A stretch of 64,000 bases of DNA from Tamarix chinensis (lineage: Eukaryota > Streptophyta > Magnoliopsida > Caryophyllales > Tamaricaceae). Of this stretch, positions 1 to 11,640 are shown in pieces. Location: positions 38,264,610 to 38,328,609 of the forward strand of contig CM060173.1 in NCBI GenBank assembly GCA_030549775.1, written 5' to 3'. Each line of letters starts with the position of its first letter. Position 1 is the first letter of the stretch. The notes beneath the pieces were generated by a model, which did no database searches, was not told where the DNA came from, and was given only the letters and a program-made list of their open reading frames with translations. Both the position numbers and the translations under genes were made by a program.

Positions 1-1200
1 TTTAGCTTTAACTCTTGCTAGGTGAAGATATATCTGAGGCTCTTATGGTTAGTGCAGATTTTCCACTAAAATCCATAGAGATAACCTCTCCAAATCTTAA
101 GGGAGAACATTACTACAACAAGCTCTAAGTCATGAGTTTGGTAGTTCTTTTCATGCTACTTTAATTATCGAGAGGCATAAGCCACTAATCTTCCATGTTA
201 CATTAGCATGGAACCCAAGCAATGCTTGGAAGCATCACTATATACCTCAAAACCATTAGACCCAATTGTAAATGTAATTACTGGGGATGAATTCAAACAC
301 CTCTTCAATTCCTTGAAGGGTTCACTACACTTCTCATTCATTAGAAACTTGTAGCCTTTTTTAATAGTTGAGTAAGTGGTGGAGCAATCTTAGAAAATTC
401 TGCCACAAACTAACGATAGTAATTGGTTAATCCTATAAAATTACACACCTCATTGACTGAAGTGAGCGCTGGTCATTCAAAATCTACTTGAATCTTGGTA
501 GGATCTATTGCCACTCCATCATTATAAATATATGACGAAGGAATTCTAATTGATCAACCAGAACTCACACTTTGAGAGTTTGGCATATAGCTAATGTGAT
601 CATAGCAAGGCTAAAGTCAGCTTCAAATGCTTTTTATGCATCTATTGGTCGCTGGAGTAGATGAGCATGTCATTAATAAACACCATGATGAGATGGTTTA
701 ATAAATCATGGAATATCTGGTAAAAAGGGACATGAAAACTACTGGCGCGTTAGTGAGTTCAAAGGGCATTAAACTTCTAATGGTTACACCTTTTTTGGAA
801 AGCAATCTTATGAATTTCTTATTATACTATCCTCACTTGATGATAGCTTGATCGGAGATCAATTTTGCAGAACACCTTGGCTCGCTTGAATTGATCAAAT
901 AATTCATCGATCCTTAACATTAGATAATGGTTCTTTACTGTCACCTAATTCAATCCTTGATAATCGATGCATAACCTTAAGATCCAATCCTCCTTCCTTA
1001 TGAAGAGAACTGGTGATCCCCACGGTGATGTGCTCGGTTGAATGTAACCCTTTTCCCAAAGCTCCTCCAAGTAAGCCTTGAATACTTTCATCTCCGTAGG
1101 TGCCTTATGGTGTGGAACCTTAGATGCTGGCTCTAATCTTGGTAATATATCCTCTAAGAACTCGACTTCTTAAACTGGTAGAATTCCTAGGATCTCCTCG
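1..1200 (-). pseudogene. Ty3/gypsy chromovirus RT-RNase H relic, cut by window edge
   Basis: Conceptual translation of the minus strand gives a decayed reverse transcriptase followed by RNase H. From about 1040 down to 620 I read [18 protein letters not shown], [28 protein letters not shown] and MVFINDMLIYS segments, i.e. the RT core with FINDM in place of the usual FIDD(I/M) catalytic box. From about 600 to 300 follow YAKLSKCEFWL and NFIGLTNYYR, the RT-to-RNase H connection. From about 250 to 1 follow a DASK start, KNYQTHDLELV and HKSLRYIFT, the RNase H of plant chromoviruses. Many stops and frameshifts interrupt every frame, so it cannot be functional. RNase H runs off the left edge; integrase and the 3' LTR would lie outside. 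Lineage (Del/Tekay-like) is inferred from the RNase H wording. Confidence 0.85.
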
Positions 1201-1289
1201 GGTAACATAAGAGCAGATTCATGGATCATTATCATCTACTCGAAGGGTGTCTTAGTTGCTTCCGTGTTTTAGACACGACACAGGTAGAG

Positions 1290-1570
1290 CAGATATCCCT
1301 TACATACAGGCTTACTCAACCTGTTCGCTAATACGATCCTTGTAGAGGGATTACGTTCACACTTTCAATATGAAACCCTAATACCCTTTGGTTATCGAAG
1401 AACCAAACATTGTTTTTTGCAATCAATTAATGGTTAGCTGTTCCCCCAATATATCCATCTTAACAATCACATCAAAATCATGCAACTACAACTCTATGAG
1501 GTCCAACGAAAATTCTACTCCTCCCACTACCAATATAACTGCTTGATATAAACTAAAACATGTAATCATA
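1290..1570 (-). pseudogene. Retropepsin relic of the same minus-strand element
   Basis: The minus strand here reads GGVEFSLDLIEL, then LHDFDVIVKMDILG, which matches the 'DFDVILGMDWL' flap-to-C-terminal signature of Ty3/gypsy aspartic proteases. The catalytic D-S/T-G triplet is not clear because the preceding stretch is too decayed. Its place between the gag relic (upstream on this strand) and RT (downstream) agrees with the normal gag-PR-RT order. Two or more stop codons lie inside. Protein function is excluded; the assignment rests on motif and order. Confidence 0.7.
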
Positions 1571-1639
1571 TCCCCCAAAGTAACACAATAGAAGCAAAAA
1601 TATTACATGAAGGGGATAAGGCAACTCTAGCTACAAAAG

Positions 1640-2880
1640 TAAATGTCACGAAAGAGTGCAATGCAACAAAATCAAAAACATGCAAGCACAATAAGTAGAG
1701 ATAGTAAGCATAACAGTCACTACACCAGCGTGGCATTCTACCTTTGCTTGACTCATCATGTTTAGGAAACCTGCTAATGAAACTCTTGGGCACTAGCTAA
1801 TTCCTACCTTTGAAAAAAAAGGGAAAGGCTTCAAACCTATAGGCTGACTAGCGACACTAGCTCGTGATAGAGGAACCCTCTAAATCTGTGACTGTGGCTA
1901 CTGGATAGATCTTGTGCTTTGAGCTCTAGTCTGGCTCCTTTGGATGTTGCCATTGCTAACTTGACACTCATATGCCTTATGTCACACCATCCCACATCTA
2001 TAGAATGCCACCTTGTTGCCTCTATACAACATCCCTCATAGTGGTAGTGCCTTTCCTTGGCATAAGCCCTAGAAAATCCTCTAGCGCGGGGTACTAATCC
2101 CATACTCTTAACATATCTAGGCGGTAGACTACCTCCCAAAAAGTCCTTCTTGTCAACAAGATGCTAGCGACCCTTAAATTTCCTCTTGCTCCCTAACTGA
2201 TCACTCCAAGTCTAAAAGACTTGGGATGCCTCTAAGGCCTTCTTGCATATCCCTACTATATTTGATGAAGTGAATTCCACCAATAGATCTTGATATCGGA
2301 TCCCTAGTCCGATCATGAAGCGGTGAACTTGAATCACCTCATTGGCTTCCACTTCCGAGGTGAACTAGACCAAGTCCTTAAATCAAGTATAGTACTCCTC
2401 AATGGGCATGCCCCTTATATAAGTGCCATAAATTCATTATACTTCTTCATGTAGAGGTAAGTTGGGTAGAAAAGAGCTCACAATACGTCCAAGAACGGTT
2501 CCCATATTGTAGGTTCTATACCCCTACGTTAGATGCTCCTCCACTATGTGTCTGCCCTTCCTCTTAGATAGTAAACTACCACATCTACCGACCTAGATTC
2601 AGGGAAACCGTAGGCAGTGAAAGTCTTCTTCATATCCTAGACCCATCATTCCATGATCATGTTTTTCTCTTGGCCCTCAAAGATGGGTGGTATATCTAAC
2701 CGTCCTAAGCTAATCCTTTAGAGTTGGTGTAGTTATTGGCATCGGTGGAAATTATGTTGCTTAGATTTGGCCCTCCATGTAGGCTCCAATAGTCTCTATG
2801 AAGGATTCAATGTGCTAATAGTGGCAGTTAGCAACCATCACGTACTAAAGGCTAAAAGAATTTAGGGAAAAAATTTAGTC
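1640..2880 (-). pseudogene. Gag relic with decayed zinc knuckle
   Basis: Reading the minus strand from about 2430 to 2280 gives GMPIEEYYT, FKDLV and VIQVHRFMIGLGIRYQDLL, the conserved core of plant Ty3/gypsy gag (typically 'SVEEYxxxFxELxRYAP...RRFxxGLRxxI'). Further on, at about 2010-1960, I read YRCGMV-stop-HKAYEC, a zinc knuckle whose first cysteine has been replaced and whose glycine is a stop. A 100-codon open stretch at 1837-2139 is a shadow reading of this area and not a gene. Gag is the first coding unit after the primer-binding site near 3149. Confidence 0.75.
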
Positions 2881-3148
2881 TACCGAGTACTAAGACCCGT
2901 ACAACGATTATCATAAAGCTAACTATGGCATATTCCTAATCCCACTCTCACTCACAGACATTTCGGGATTAAAATTAGTTAAACTTGTTAGAAAATCAAG
3001 GGAAAGGATTTTAAATCAAGATTGATACCACTCTATGGTATTAACTCAAAATTATTTTTTAGGGTAATGCCTTTTTAGTAAAATTCTTTGATAAAACCCT
3101 ATGATATCAACTTAACTATTTATAAAAGTGGAAATTTTTTAAGTAAAA

Positions 3149-3160
3149 GATCAGATACCA
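3149..3160 (-). other. Primer-binding site (initiator tRNA-Met type) of the minus-strand chromovirus
   Basis: On the minus strand the sequence is TGGTATCTGATC, close to the usual TGGTATCAGAGC complementary to the 3' end of initiator tRNA-Met. It starts 3 nt after an LTR end that reads GGGGGTAATACA. A second, similar site (TGGTATCAATCT, 3019-3030) lies 130 nt further inside, within sequence resembling the same stretch, so the true site could be either one. Confidence 0.65.
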
Positions 3161-3163
3161 ACT

Positions 3164-4807
3164 TGTATTACCCCCATTTTTCACTACCAAAAAATTTTGA
3201 TTTAAATATTGCGAAAGCTAAAAACATACCTAGAAAAAATGGGGTGTTACCAACATACCTAACACACGTTAGATGTTTGTTGCCTACCCAATATCAGATA
3301 TGTGGTTAAAATAGAAAAAATATATTTAAAATAATGAATTGCATGAATAAAAGATTACATAAAAATCTTAAAAGAGTGTTTACATTGGAGGACGTTAACG
3401 GTCTTCTACAGGATCATTACAAAATAAAAGTAGATAGAAATACGGGGCTACAAATATATGAGATTAAGGTATGGCTCCCAAAGTAATATCTCGGTCCACC
3501 ACAGATCCCGCAAGATCTTAGGTAGTCCATGTCGTTAAGCCCTGACCTAACAAAGGTAGGCCCTTTATCGACCATGCCTAAAGAATTGCACAAATCCCTC
3601 TACTTGTGGGAATGAGTAGTTGATTAAGCAATCAAGCACATGAGTACACTACATAGAGGGTAAGGCAATTTCCTCCCTTAATGTAAACATAAGTATACTA
3701 ATCTATAGTACATGGATATAACATATAACATGCATCATGATAAATCCTTATACATATAAAGGTAATAATACATAAAGACATACTCTCATGTATAACTCAG
3801 CAATGTAGAATATGTCATGCTTGGTTTCAAATTATTATCATATAGGTACTCACACATGTAATAATAGATAACATCCAGGCAACCTCTAGGGTTTATTTCC
3901 AATTATTTAATTCTTTAGGTTGTACCCTATTTGTATTCACATATGAAATTGGTTAATCATCCAGTAAATATTCCATTCAATAACAAATTAGTCATTTCAA
4001 CCATTAGCTAAGGGTATAAACAATCTTTTATTCCTCTTTGGTCATTTGTGAAATACTTCCATCCTTTTCCAATTATTAACCATTGAATTGGTCATCATTA
4101 ATATTTTATCTACGAATTACTTATCCTCCATATTTTATTATCATCTAGCGATGGACTGTGTACTACACTATTATCTCACATACCATGGAAGTGTATCAAA
4201 ATAATGGAAATAAAGTCCATTCCAAAGTCAATCACTAGAATAGACATAAGTCTAGGCTAAAGCCAATCCATATGGACATAAGTCTAGGCCGAGTCTAACC
4301 ACCTAGGTAACCAGACCCTTTTGTATTGATACCTCTTAGTATATCATTAGTGTCTAGAGTAGGTAAGGCACTGAGTCCTCTTAGGATCCTGCCAGAAGGT
4401 ACCAAAAACTTATGAAGGCAGACTAACCCTTAGTAGCTAATTGAGGATCAGCTAACCCAAACTCATAAGGATGAGTGATCAGTCAAAGCCCATACAATAA
4501 CAAGCAAGATAATTTCCATGTTTTTTTCCATATTAGTCCTTTTCTTTCCATTTTTCGAACCATATCGGTTTCCATTTATCCATATACCATATAACTCATA
4601 TCCGTATTATCATTTTGTTCAAGCCCATGTTGAGTTTCATTACTCTTTTCTCAAGATCATCTATTATTATAAGTGAAATACCCATTTAGCCTTTACACTA
4701 GTCATAGAGTATATCTTAATTTATAATCCATTTTAATCATTTCATAAGGCCAATAATCCATGATAAAATCTATACTTTATCCTATTAATAATAATAGTAT
4801 AGTTCTA
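3164..4807 (-). mobile_element. 3' part of the minus-strand chromovirus 5' LTR
   Basis: Starts at TGTATTACCCCC (plus strand), the reverse of an LTR end, immediately next to the primer-binding site. Its reverse complement matches the 3' halves of the two plus-strand LTRs at 14685 and 19617: for example GCCTTACCTACTCTA, then GGTTACCTAGGTGGTT and repeated GACTTATGTCCAT are found in all three in the same order (here about 4370 down to 4240). No gene is present. The LTR is interrupted at 4808 by solo LTR copy A and resumes at about 9304; the two parts add to about 3.4 kb, close to the 3.2 kb of the intact relative. Confidence 0.75.
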
Positions 4808-5277
4808 TATAACACCCCCAAAATTTACTCTAGAAATTTTTTTTTAAAGAATAAAGCAGAAGCTAGAAGAGAATTTGGGGAATGTTACCGCCACATCGAA
4901 CACAAGATAAATGTCCACCATCTATCTCATGCTATATGCAAGGCTAAAACCTGTCGAATAAAATTCCAAACAACGTCTATGTCGTGAGGATAAAATCCCA
5001 CAAGGAACTATCCACAGGCAGATGATAAGTGAATAAATTCACTAAATAAAATCTTCGTTGAATTAGTCAGCAGAACCTGTGAAATAATCCAAATTTTGAA
5101 AGCTTATCAGAGTATGAGAAATTGAAAGTTAATTACACTACCCTTGAAATTTTAAATACAACACTTCAAACTTCCAAAAACAAATACAGTTAAACAAGAC
5201 AAATCCCGATAGATCAAATTCCGGATTGCCTACTCTCTCAAGCCAAAGATTTCACCCAAATACAATATTTGAACTCA

Positions 5278-5371
5278 ACCTGCACAAGAGGTTTGCTCCC
5301 CACCATTAGTGGATCATCACAGGACTCATTCAACCAAGTTAGCATCAGTACAGGTCTAGTACTGAGTAAAT
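5278..5371 (-). repeat. Conserved ~95 bp LTR block with small hairpin (copy A)
   Basis: The most conserved stretch shared by copies A, B and C. It includes GTTTGCTCCCCACCA, GGATCATCACAGGA and CAGTACTGGACC-like segments, and the inverted repeat CCACCATTAGTGG at 5300-5312. In copy B the same hairpin is CCACTGATGGTGG and in copy C CCACCATCGGTGG. It lies in the 3' part of the LTR and is a candidate cis-acting RNA or DNA element; its function is unknown. Confidence 0.75.
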
Positions 5372-5639
5372 CAAGACTACCAAACTCATGGAAGGAAACA
5401 TGAAACACATAAGATATGAAATACTCTAGTTTACAATTCTCATACTTAATTATACACGTATTACATACAACAAAACATAGGATCACTGATCCATACTTAC
5501 AAGTACATTACTAGACATGACGGCACATAAGATACAAACGTACAATAAATCATGATCGCATACTAAGTAACATAAATCCAACAATCTGATAATAATCATT
5601 ATTACATATGATTTTATTTATTTACGATGAGTTCAGGGA

Positions 5640-6170
5640 CCCTACTATTCTTAAACTGATGGAACGGTCTGAAGCACCTCTCAAGGACAACACACCTGAG
5701 CCACTATTATCATCCGGTGGAACTGATCCTACACCTCTCATGGCAAAACACTCCTGAGCCACTATTCTGAACTGGCGGAACAGCTTGAATAACCTCTCGA
5801 GGACAGGACACTTGAGCCACTATTATCGTCAGGTGGAATAGACCCTACACCTAGTCCTAACTCATGTAATCTTTCACTTTAAATTATTAGTGTCTTATTC
5901 ATTACCTATCTCATATCATATTCATATTCTCGTTGAGTGTAGGGCCCCAGTATTCTTAATCCGGTGGAACGGACTGAAGCACCGCTCAGGGACAAGTCAC
6001 CTGAGCCACTATTACCGTCCGGTGGAATGGATCCTACACCTCTCAGGGAAAAATGCTCTTGAGCCACTATTCTAAACTGGTGGAACAGGTTGAATCACCT
6101 CTTAGGGATAGGGCACCTGAGCCACTATTATCGTTCTATGGAATGAACCCTACACCTCAGCCCAACTCAC
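5640..6170 (-). repeat. Two-block array of ~58 bp units (copy A)
   Basis: Two blocks (about 5640-5870 and 5940-6160) each hold four diverged ~58 bp units. Each unit starts near CACTATT, has a GGTGGAA(C/T)GG-like core, then CACCTCTC(A/G)GG and ends CCTGAGC. Each block ends in a similar tail (CTTTCACTTTAAAT, CTTCCACTTTAAAT). Copy C has two blocks of three 45 bp units and copy B two shorter blocks at the matching place, so the two-block layout is ancestral. No coding role is seen. Confidence 0.8.
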
Positions 6171-6989
6171 GTGATCTTCCACTTTAAATAATTATTATCT
6201 TATTCAGGGATTTTAACCGACCATAAATTAGGCCCACATGAATAATTCCATGACATAAGGATACCACATAAGGTATCAAATAGTTTCAAATCCATACTCA
6301 ACCATTCACATACTCAAATGCATATCATATTCAACGTCATACTAACATGCATTGGCATTAAGGCTATGAATTCATACATACATAAAATTACCACACAGAA
6401 TACAGCATACACTAGATAGGATTAAATGATCACTAATTATAGTTATCACCTTCCACTCGGAACAGAAATACATCCAGATTCCATCATAAGTGAAGGTAAG
6501 TAGTGACTTACCTAAATCTGAAGCTAGCTAAGTAAATTGAGAAAGAAGGAGAGCTATCGAAAGCACGGCAATCCACGAGAAAGTTTTCCTAGATCACAGA
6601 TAGAAATAGGAACTAAGTTAGAAACTATCTTATCAATTAATAATTCACATGTTCTAATTAAATAAATGCAAACGGATACAAACGATATTTCTTGGAAAAC
6701 ATGTCCAAAACTTAGGACTCAAGAACATAACTCTATTAATATTTAAGATTAAATATAAATCAAATCGGATTAACACACATATCACTTGGGACATTTCAAA
6801 GTAATTTGGAAAGCCCAAGAAAGAATAATTGATTATAAGTTAATTTATCGAAAATGACTTATTCATTAGGTTTTAAAACTAAATTGGTAAACTGACAATT
6901 TACATAGAACCAAATCCAAACCGATTAGATTAAAACATAATTCAAATGATTTAAAACCCAAAGACAGAAATCGATTAAATAAAAGACGC

Positions 6990-8010
6990 ATAGAAAAAAT
7001 CATTATTTATAAAACCATCCCCGAATATTAGGGTTTTTAATGCCTAAACTACGAATCAACCAAATCTCTTCGATTACCTCAAATTGATAGTTTTAAAACA
7101 CAATTAAACTCAATTTAGATAAATCTAGATAGTCAATTTCAATAAAACAATCTTCCGATTAACCAATTTAAGACGATCCATTTTTAAAATTAGGGTTTTA
7201 AAGCCCACGACACAAACTCAGGTAATTCAAATCAATTAATTCCAATTAAAGGTATTAGAATACAATTAGGATAATTTCAACTCATTCTATAAATTTAACT
7301 TTAGAAAAACAACTATACAAATAACCAATTTCATAATCTCACTTGAAATCTAGGGTTTTAGGCCCGAAAATACAATTCGTTAAAATTCTATAAATTTAAT
7401 CAAATTGAATGTTTAGAAATACAATTAAACACATTTTATAACATATCAAATAATCAATTGATCAAAACAATTAAAGAATTATCCAATTTAGCACAATTAG
7501 GGTGTTTTGAGCCCGGAACGCAAATTCGATCAATTCTAATATATAAATTGACTGTTCGAAAATGTAATTAAATATATTCTAATATAAATCATATAGTCAA
7601 TTGAATAAAGCAACCTGATTATACAATCTAATTTGGACTCGCAAGAGTTTCGACCTAAAAATCCAATTCCGATTAATTACGCACAATTTTTTCCAAATCA
7701 ACGCTTCCAATATGAAATAAATACATTTCAAACGATATTATAAAATCAATTGAGCGAAACAACTCAATTATGTGACCCAATTTCATTACACATGAATTTT
7801 GACCTAAGAATCAAATTCTGATTGATTCTGCATAAATTTCTCAAATTGATGGTTGCGACATGAAATTAGATACATTTAAAAACATATTGTATAATCAATT
7901 CATCTAAAATCACCAAATCGGGCAAATCCAAAAAATTTGGGCATAACCCGACCAAAAATCCAATTTTCCAAAATTCCAACACAAACCATACAATTAACAT
8001 ATCCAAATCA
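6990..8010 (-). repeat. ~145-160 bp tandem array with telobox motifs (copy A)
   Basis: Diverged units recur with anchors near 7028, 7190, 7352, 7496, 7640, 7795 and 7935. Each has a centre resembling TTAGGGTTTTAAGCCC followed by a C(A/G)AATTCG-like half and an A/T-rich half with TACAATTAAACACATT and CAATTGAATAAA. The four at 7028-7510 retain TAGGGTTT or close to it, the plant telobox. Copy B carries the same array at 25930-27050. Spacing is close to nucleosome length. Confidence 0.8.
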
Positions 8011-8102
8011 ATCTTACAACACATATATACATAATCAAACAATCAATTTAGCTTATCATAAGCTAATTCATACTCGATTAAATCAAATCCATATTAAGGT
8101 TT

Positions 8103-8516
8103 TCAGAAATTTATACCAAACCAAACCAACACAAATCGGGACAAGAGAAGGCCGGAGAAGCTTCGTCGGAGGCTAGGGGTGGCTCGCCGGTGGTCAGCGA
8201 GGCTTGCCGTGGCCGGACGACGGCACAAACTGCACAACTCGTCGGTGCCCCTACTGTAGTTCGCTACTGTTGTTGTGCGGCTGTTGTGCTGCGGCTGCTG
8301 GCAGTTATAGCTTCGGCTGTGGCTACTCGTGGTTGTAGCTCCGGCTGCGGAGGCTAGAAGTGGCGGCCAGTGGAGAAGAAGGCGGCTGGGAGGCTGGGTC
8401 GCGGGAGCAAAGGGTAGCAGAGGTGGGGAGTAGGGAAGGAAAAGAAAAGAGAAAAGGAAGAGAAGAAGAGAAAAAAGAAAAGGGAGAGGGGTGGGAAGGC
8501 CGGCTGGGTGGCTCAT
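8103..8516 (-). other. LTR leader ORF, 137 codons (copy A)
   Basis: An open frame with a hydrophobic, Leu/Phe/Pro-rich start (FLFSLLLFLFSFLFL), a Ser/Thr/Ala-rich middle and a C-terminal part reading SLADHRRATPSLRRSFSG. The copy B ORF at 25505-25858 has the same layout and a near-identical C-terminal part (SLADNRRATPGLQRSFSG) in the same frame, though the middle differs. It lies just downstream of the position where copy B has its TATA-like site, within GC-rich DNA. It could encode a small peptide from the LTR transcript, or be an accidental ORF in a constrained leader. I recognise no protein family. Conservation may reflect nucleotide similarity only. Confidence 0.4.
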
Positions 8517-9351
8517 TTTTTTTTCAAATACAAGTAGAAATTAAATACTAAATATGTAAAATTATTATTAGAAGATTTTATCTAAAATTTATTAAACGAA
8601 ATTATTTTGTAAGGCTTCGAAAGCTTAAAATTTATAAAAGAACTATATAAAAAGTTTCAGAGACATTTTTAAAAGAATTTACCAATGAACGTAAAAATTT
8701 ATATTATTTACAAAAATACATTATAAGACCTCAAAAATTATTTAAAAGCATATAATAAAATATTTAAGTCAAATTCTAATAAACCAAGACCAATTAAATA
8801 ATTTCCAAAATCAGTTTTCCGTAAATCAAAAAGCATAAAATAGAATAAAATTAATTTTGCAAAGAAATTATTAAATAATCTCCTAAAAACCTTTTTAATT
8901 TAAAACTTTTCGAAAGTATTAACGATTTCTGAAAACTAATGAATTTAAAGTCAGAAATATTTTCTACGGATATAATTATTAAAATAAATTTAACTATTTA
9001 AATAGAAATTTCAGAATTTAAATAATATATTTCGTTAACGAAATATAACTCCAAAATAAATTCGTAATCACACGACGAAGTTATAATAAAAAAAATCTAA
9101 AATATAAAAATCAAAATACGAGAAAGAACAAGAATATATATTTTCAATCGAAAATCGAAGTCATAAGAATATAATAAGATCATGGTCGTGAATAAATTTA
9201 TCTAGAATGGTTCGTAACGACAATGATTAATTAAATTTAAATATGAATTAGAAATCATCGATAAATCCATAAAATGAATCAAAATTAAAATAATTAAATA
9301 TTTGCATTATCTCAAAGCATAACAAAACCAAATGGAAACAAACCACACAAA

Positions 9352-9620
9352 CCTAGCTAAACCAATCAATTAGTTTAGACTAACTAGTTGATCATTTTGA
9401 TTCAACCAAACCATAATATTCCGCAAGTTGCTCGACAGGTTTTGACAAACCAATCAACTATTAGTTGACTAGTAAATCAGTTCTTCCTTACCAATCGATT
9501 GGTTTAAGCATAGTGGAAGACAAAGGCCTCTATAAACTTATTGATTGATGGGTTAGGTCAAGTAGTCAACTATTTTACCAAGCAACCAATTTGTTTGACC
9601 TAACATGTCAATTGCTTTGC
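9352..9620 (-). repeat. Cluster of AATCGATT/ACTAGT quasi-palindromes
   Basis: About ten short inverted motifs at 20-35 bp spacing, such as ACCAATCAATTAGTTT, AACTAGTTGATCA and the perfect 12-bp palindrome CCAATCGATTGG at 9491-9502. It corresponds to the clusters at 16008-16320 and 20950-21180 in related LTRs. Confidence 0.75.
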
Positions 9621-10307
9621 CCTAACACAACACTATACCATTAACTTTCATGTAGATTCTAACGCGCAAATCATTATTAACCTTATTAAAACATGTGTCA
9701 ACATAGTCTTACATTTTTTGAACCAAATTAACTTACATTCCATAACATGGAATCACCAAAACCTTTTTTCTCCACTTTTCATGCTTTTTACTCTAATTAT
9801 GCCATCCAACTATCCAAACCACATATGTAGGCTATATACAGTGATGCTAACAATTATAAATCAACTTACAGGAACGTAATAGGTGTAGGAATACTCACTA
9901 ATCATTTTAGAAGTAAGAATCACTTACTTGTTGTAGGTAAAATCCTATTTTAAACTAGAATTTCCAACTATGAAATTCATAGCTTTTAAAAACTCAAAAT
10001 CACAATCTTAAACGCATAATATAGAAAAAACCATATTAAAATTTTGAACTAAAAAGAGTAGTAAAGAAAAACTTATAGACTTGAGGTAAAAAAGGGACAT
10101 GTTCATTTGAACCACTCAACCTTTTATTCTAAAATCTAACTCTTCCTTGCTTAATAATTGAAAAAAAAGGGACAGCTAGAGGCTGCCTCAGAAGAGTGTA
10201 ATAAAATCAGTTACAAGGCTTTAACTTTGGAAAGAGAGATGGTGAATACAATAACTTGAAAATTTTGGTGTTTGAAAGGAAAGGTGCATAAAAGGAATGA
10301 TTGGAAC

Positions 10308-10317
10308 TATTTATTGC
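10308..10317 (-). promoter_or_regulatory. TATA-like site of the minus-strand LTR
   Basis: Minus strand CAATAAATAG. Supported mainly by its position about 710 nt into the LTR, matching CTATAAATAG and ATATAAATAG in the two plus-strand relatives. Confidence 0.45.
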
Positions 10318-10794
10318 TAACTAGTTGAAGAGAATCACTGAGGATTTAGAAATCTACTTAAAACCCCATAATTTATCATTTAAATTCAAGAAAAACAGAT
10401 GAATTATGTCTAATATATACTAACCTAGTTAACTTGCATTCTCCAAAGCTCAAATGGTGTTTTTAAAGATTGTAGGTCAATTGGGTCAAAATTAGCATAA
10501 ATAAGATAAGTAATGGAAGGTAAACGTAGAAGGAATTTTCCTATTGCTCAAAGATGTGTTTGAGATCAAAGTATTGATCCCATAAACATGTAGAGGTGAT
10601 AGGTGGAAGAAGACAAGGTTGTGGTCATCTCTCCCTATCAATTATCCCAATTGACCTCTAGATTGATTCAAGGAAATTTTTCAGGCTAAATACATAATGA
10701 AAATAGTTAGGAGTCTCTTAGGGATAATTTGGCCTTAGATGGTAAGATTCCATTCTAGTATAAGAGATTTTTTAGAAAAATAAGTTCATAGAAT

Positions 10795-10885
10795 ATGTCT
10801 ATCTCAATAAACCAATTGATGGATTTGGGCCTACGAATCAACTGTTTTACAAAGCTGTCAATTAGTTTCCCCAACCAATTGATCA
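10795..10885 (-). repeat. Second, smaller cluster of AATCGATT-type motifs
   Basis: Contains AAACCAATTGATGGATT, CAATTAGTTTCC and CCAACCAATTGATCAA. It sits near the LTR start on the minus strand, equivalent to 14840-14905 and 19778-19885 in the relatives. Confidence 0.65.
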
Positions 10886-11024
10886 ATTTTCCTTCACTCC
10901 ATTTTCAACATGATTTTGAATCAAACTTTGCCTCAAACTAAATCATAATATTAAATCAATATCAAATGTAAACAAATTTGTAAAATTCTCATTCAACCAT
11001 TTCACATAAACCTGGGGTATTATA

Positions 11025-11640
11025 GGTCAGCACCTAGAGTTATATGTCATTTTAGGGGACGTGCCAAAGAGAGGCATTACCACTACAAGTGTTGTAGAGT
11101 AGGTAACCTAGGAGTTGATTGCGGGGGCAACAAGGCGACTTACCATTGGTGTGCTGTGGTTGTACACAAAGCGTATGAATGTTGCTTCAAAGATAGTAGT
11201 GTTTAGGGAGGTAAAAATCAAGCTCAAAGCATCAGAACTATTAAGTAGTCACATCCACAGATTCTGAGGGTTCCTCCATTACCAACTAGTGTTACTAATC
11301 AAGCTAGGAAGCCTAGAGGTCAGAAACCTCACACTTTTCAATAAGATTAGGGATTAGTACATGCCATGGGATTTCCTTTTGTAGAAGGCCTAAACGTGAT
11401 TAGCTAGTTATAGGTAGACCAATAGGGAGGTGTGGTGACCAGTATGCTTATTTTATCCACCTTTCCAACATGTGTTTTGTTTGACTTTAGTGGATCACAT
11501 TCTTTTGCATCATTTACATTAGCAGCTAAAGCTACTTTTCCTCCATTTAATAGAATTTCCACTTCTATTATGTTACCTTTAGGGGATAGGATTGCATGCT
11601 CTATGTTTCATAAAAGGTGTGGCCCTTCTAGTTTTTAGAG
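11025..11640 (+). pseudogene. Gag C-terminus and protease relic of plus-strand chromovirus 1
   Basis: At about 11080-11200 the plus strand reads YKCCRVGNLGVDCGG followed later by HKAYECC, a decayed zinc-knuckle region. At 11432-11530 an open stretch reads TFPTCVLFDFSGSHSFASF, matching the retropepsin signature 'xxxLFDSGATHSFVS' with DFSGS replacing DSGAT. Gag upstream is missing because the minus-strand LTR ends at 11024. The 68-codon open frame at 11432 is part of this protease and not an independent gene. Confidence 0.75.

Larger units (their letters stand above)
4808..9303 (-). mobile_element. Giant solo LTR copy A (nested in another LTR, 5' end lost)
   Basis: The plus-strand left end TATAACACCCCC corresponds to the LTR 3' terminus GGGGGTGTTACA with one G-to-A change. 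For about 4.5 kb the reverse complement follows copy B (24630-29626) in the same order: a TTACCGCCACAT-like stretch, a CTATCCACAGGCAGATGA-like stretch (5005), a conserved hairpin block, two-block short array, ~150 bp array, CT-rich leader ORF, and a U3 end near 9300 (TTCGTAACGACAATGA-like). Beyond about 9303 the expected terminal ~70 bp and GGTATTACA are not recognisable, so no target duplication can be scored (left flank TTCTA). CpG sites are largely decayed, suggesting an old insertion. No coding capacity except the leader ORF. Confidence 0.85.
9304..11024 (-). mobile_element. 5' part of the minus-strand chromovirus 5' LTR
   Basis: Continuation of the LTR that starts at 3164. It ends on the right with GGGGTATTATA, i.e. 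on the minus strand TATAATACCCC, a TG-to-TA decayed LTR start. Two clusters of quasi-palindromic AATCGATT/ACTAGT motifs (9352-9620 and 10795-10885) occupy the same relative places as in the plus-strand LTRs at 14685 and 19617, and a TATA-like CAATAAATAG lies about 710 nt from the LTR start, against 685 and 654 nt in the relatives. The LTR abuts a plus-strand gag/protease relic, so it marks an insertion into that element. Confidence 0.7.

Noticed and set aside
1837..2139. 100-codon minus-strand ORF
   Set aside because: Overlaps the gag zinc-knuckle region in a different frame; composition is not protein-like for any family and the gag motifs are in the neighbouring frame.
4803..9340. Target duplication for solo LTR A
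   Set aside because: Left flank TTCTA has no partner because the 5' end of copy A near 9303 is missing.
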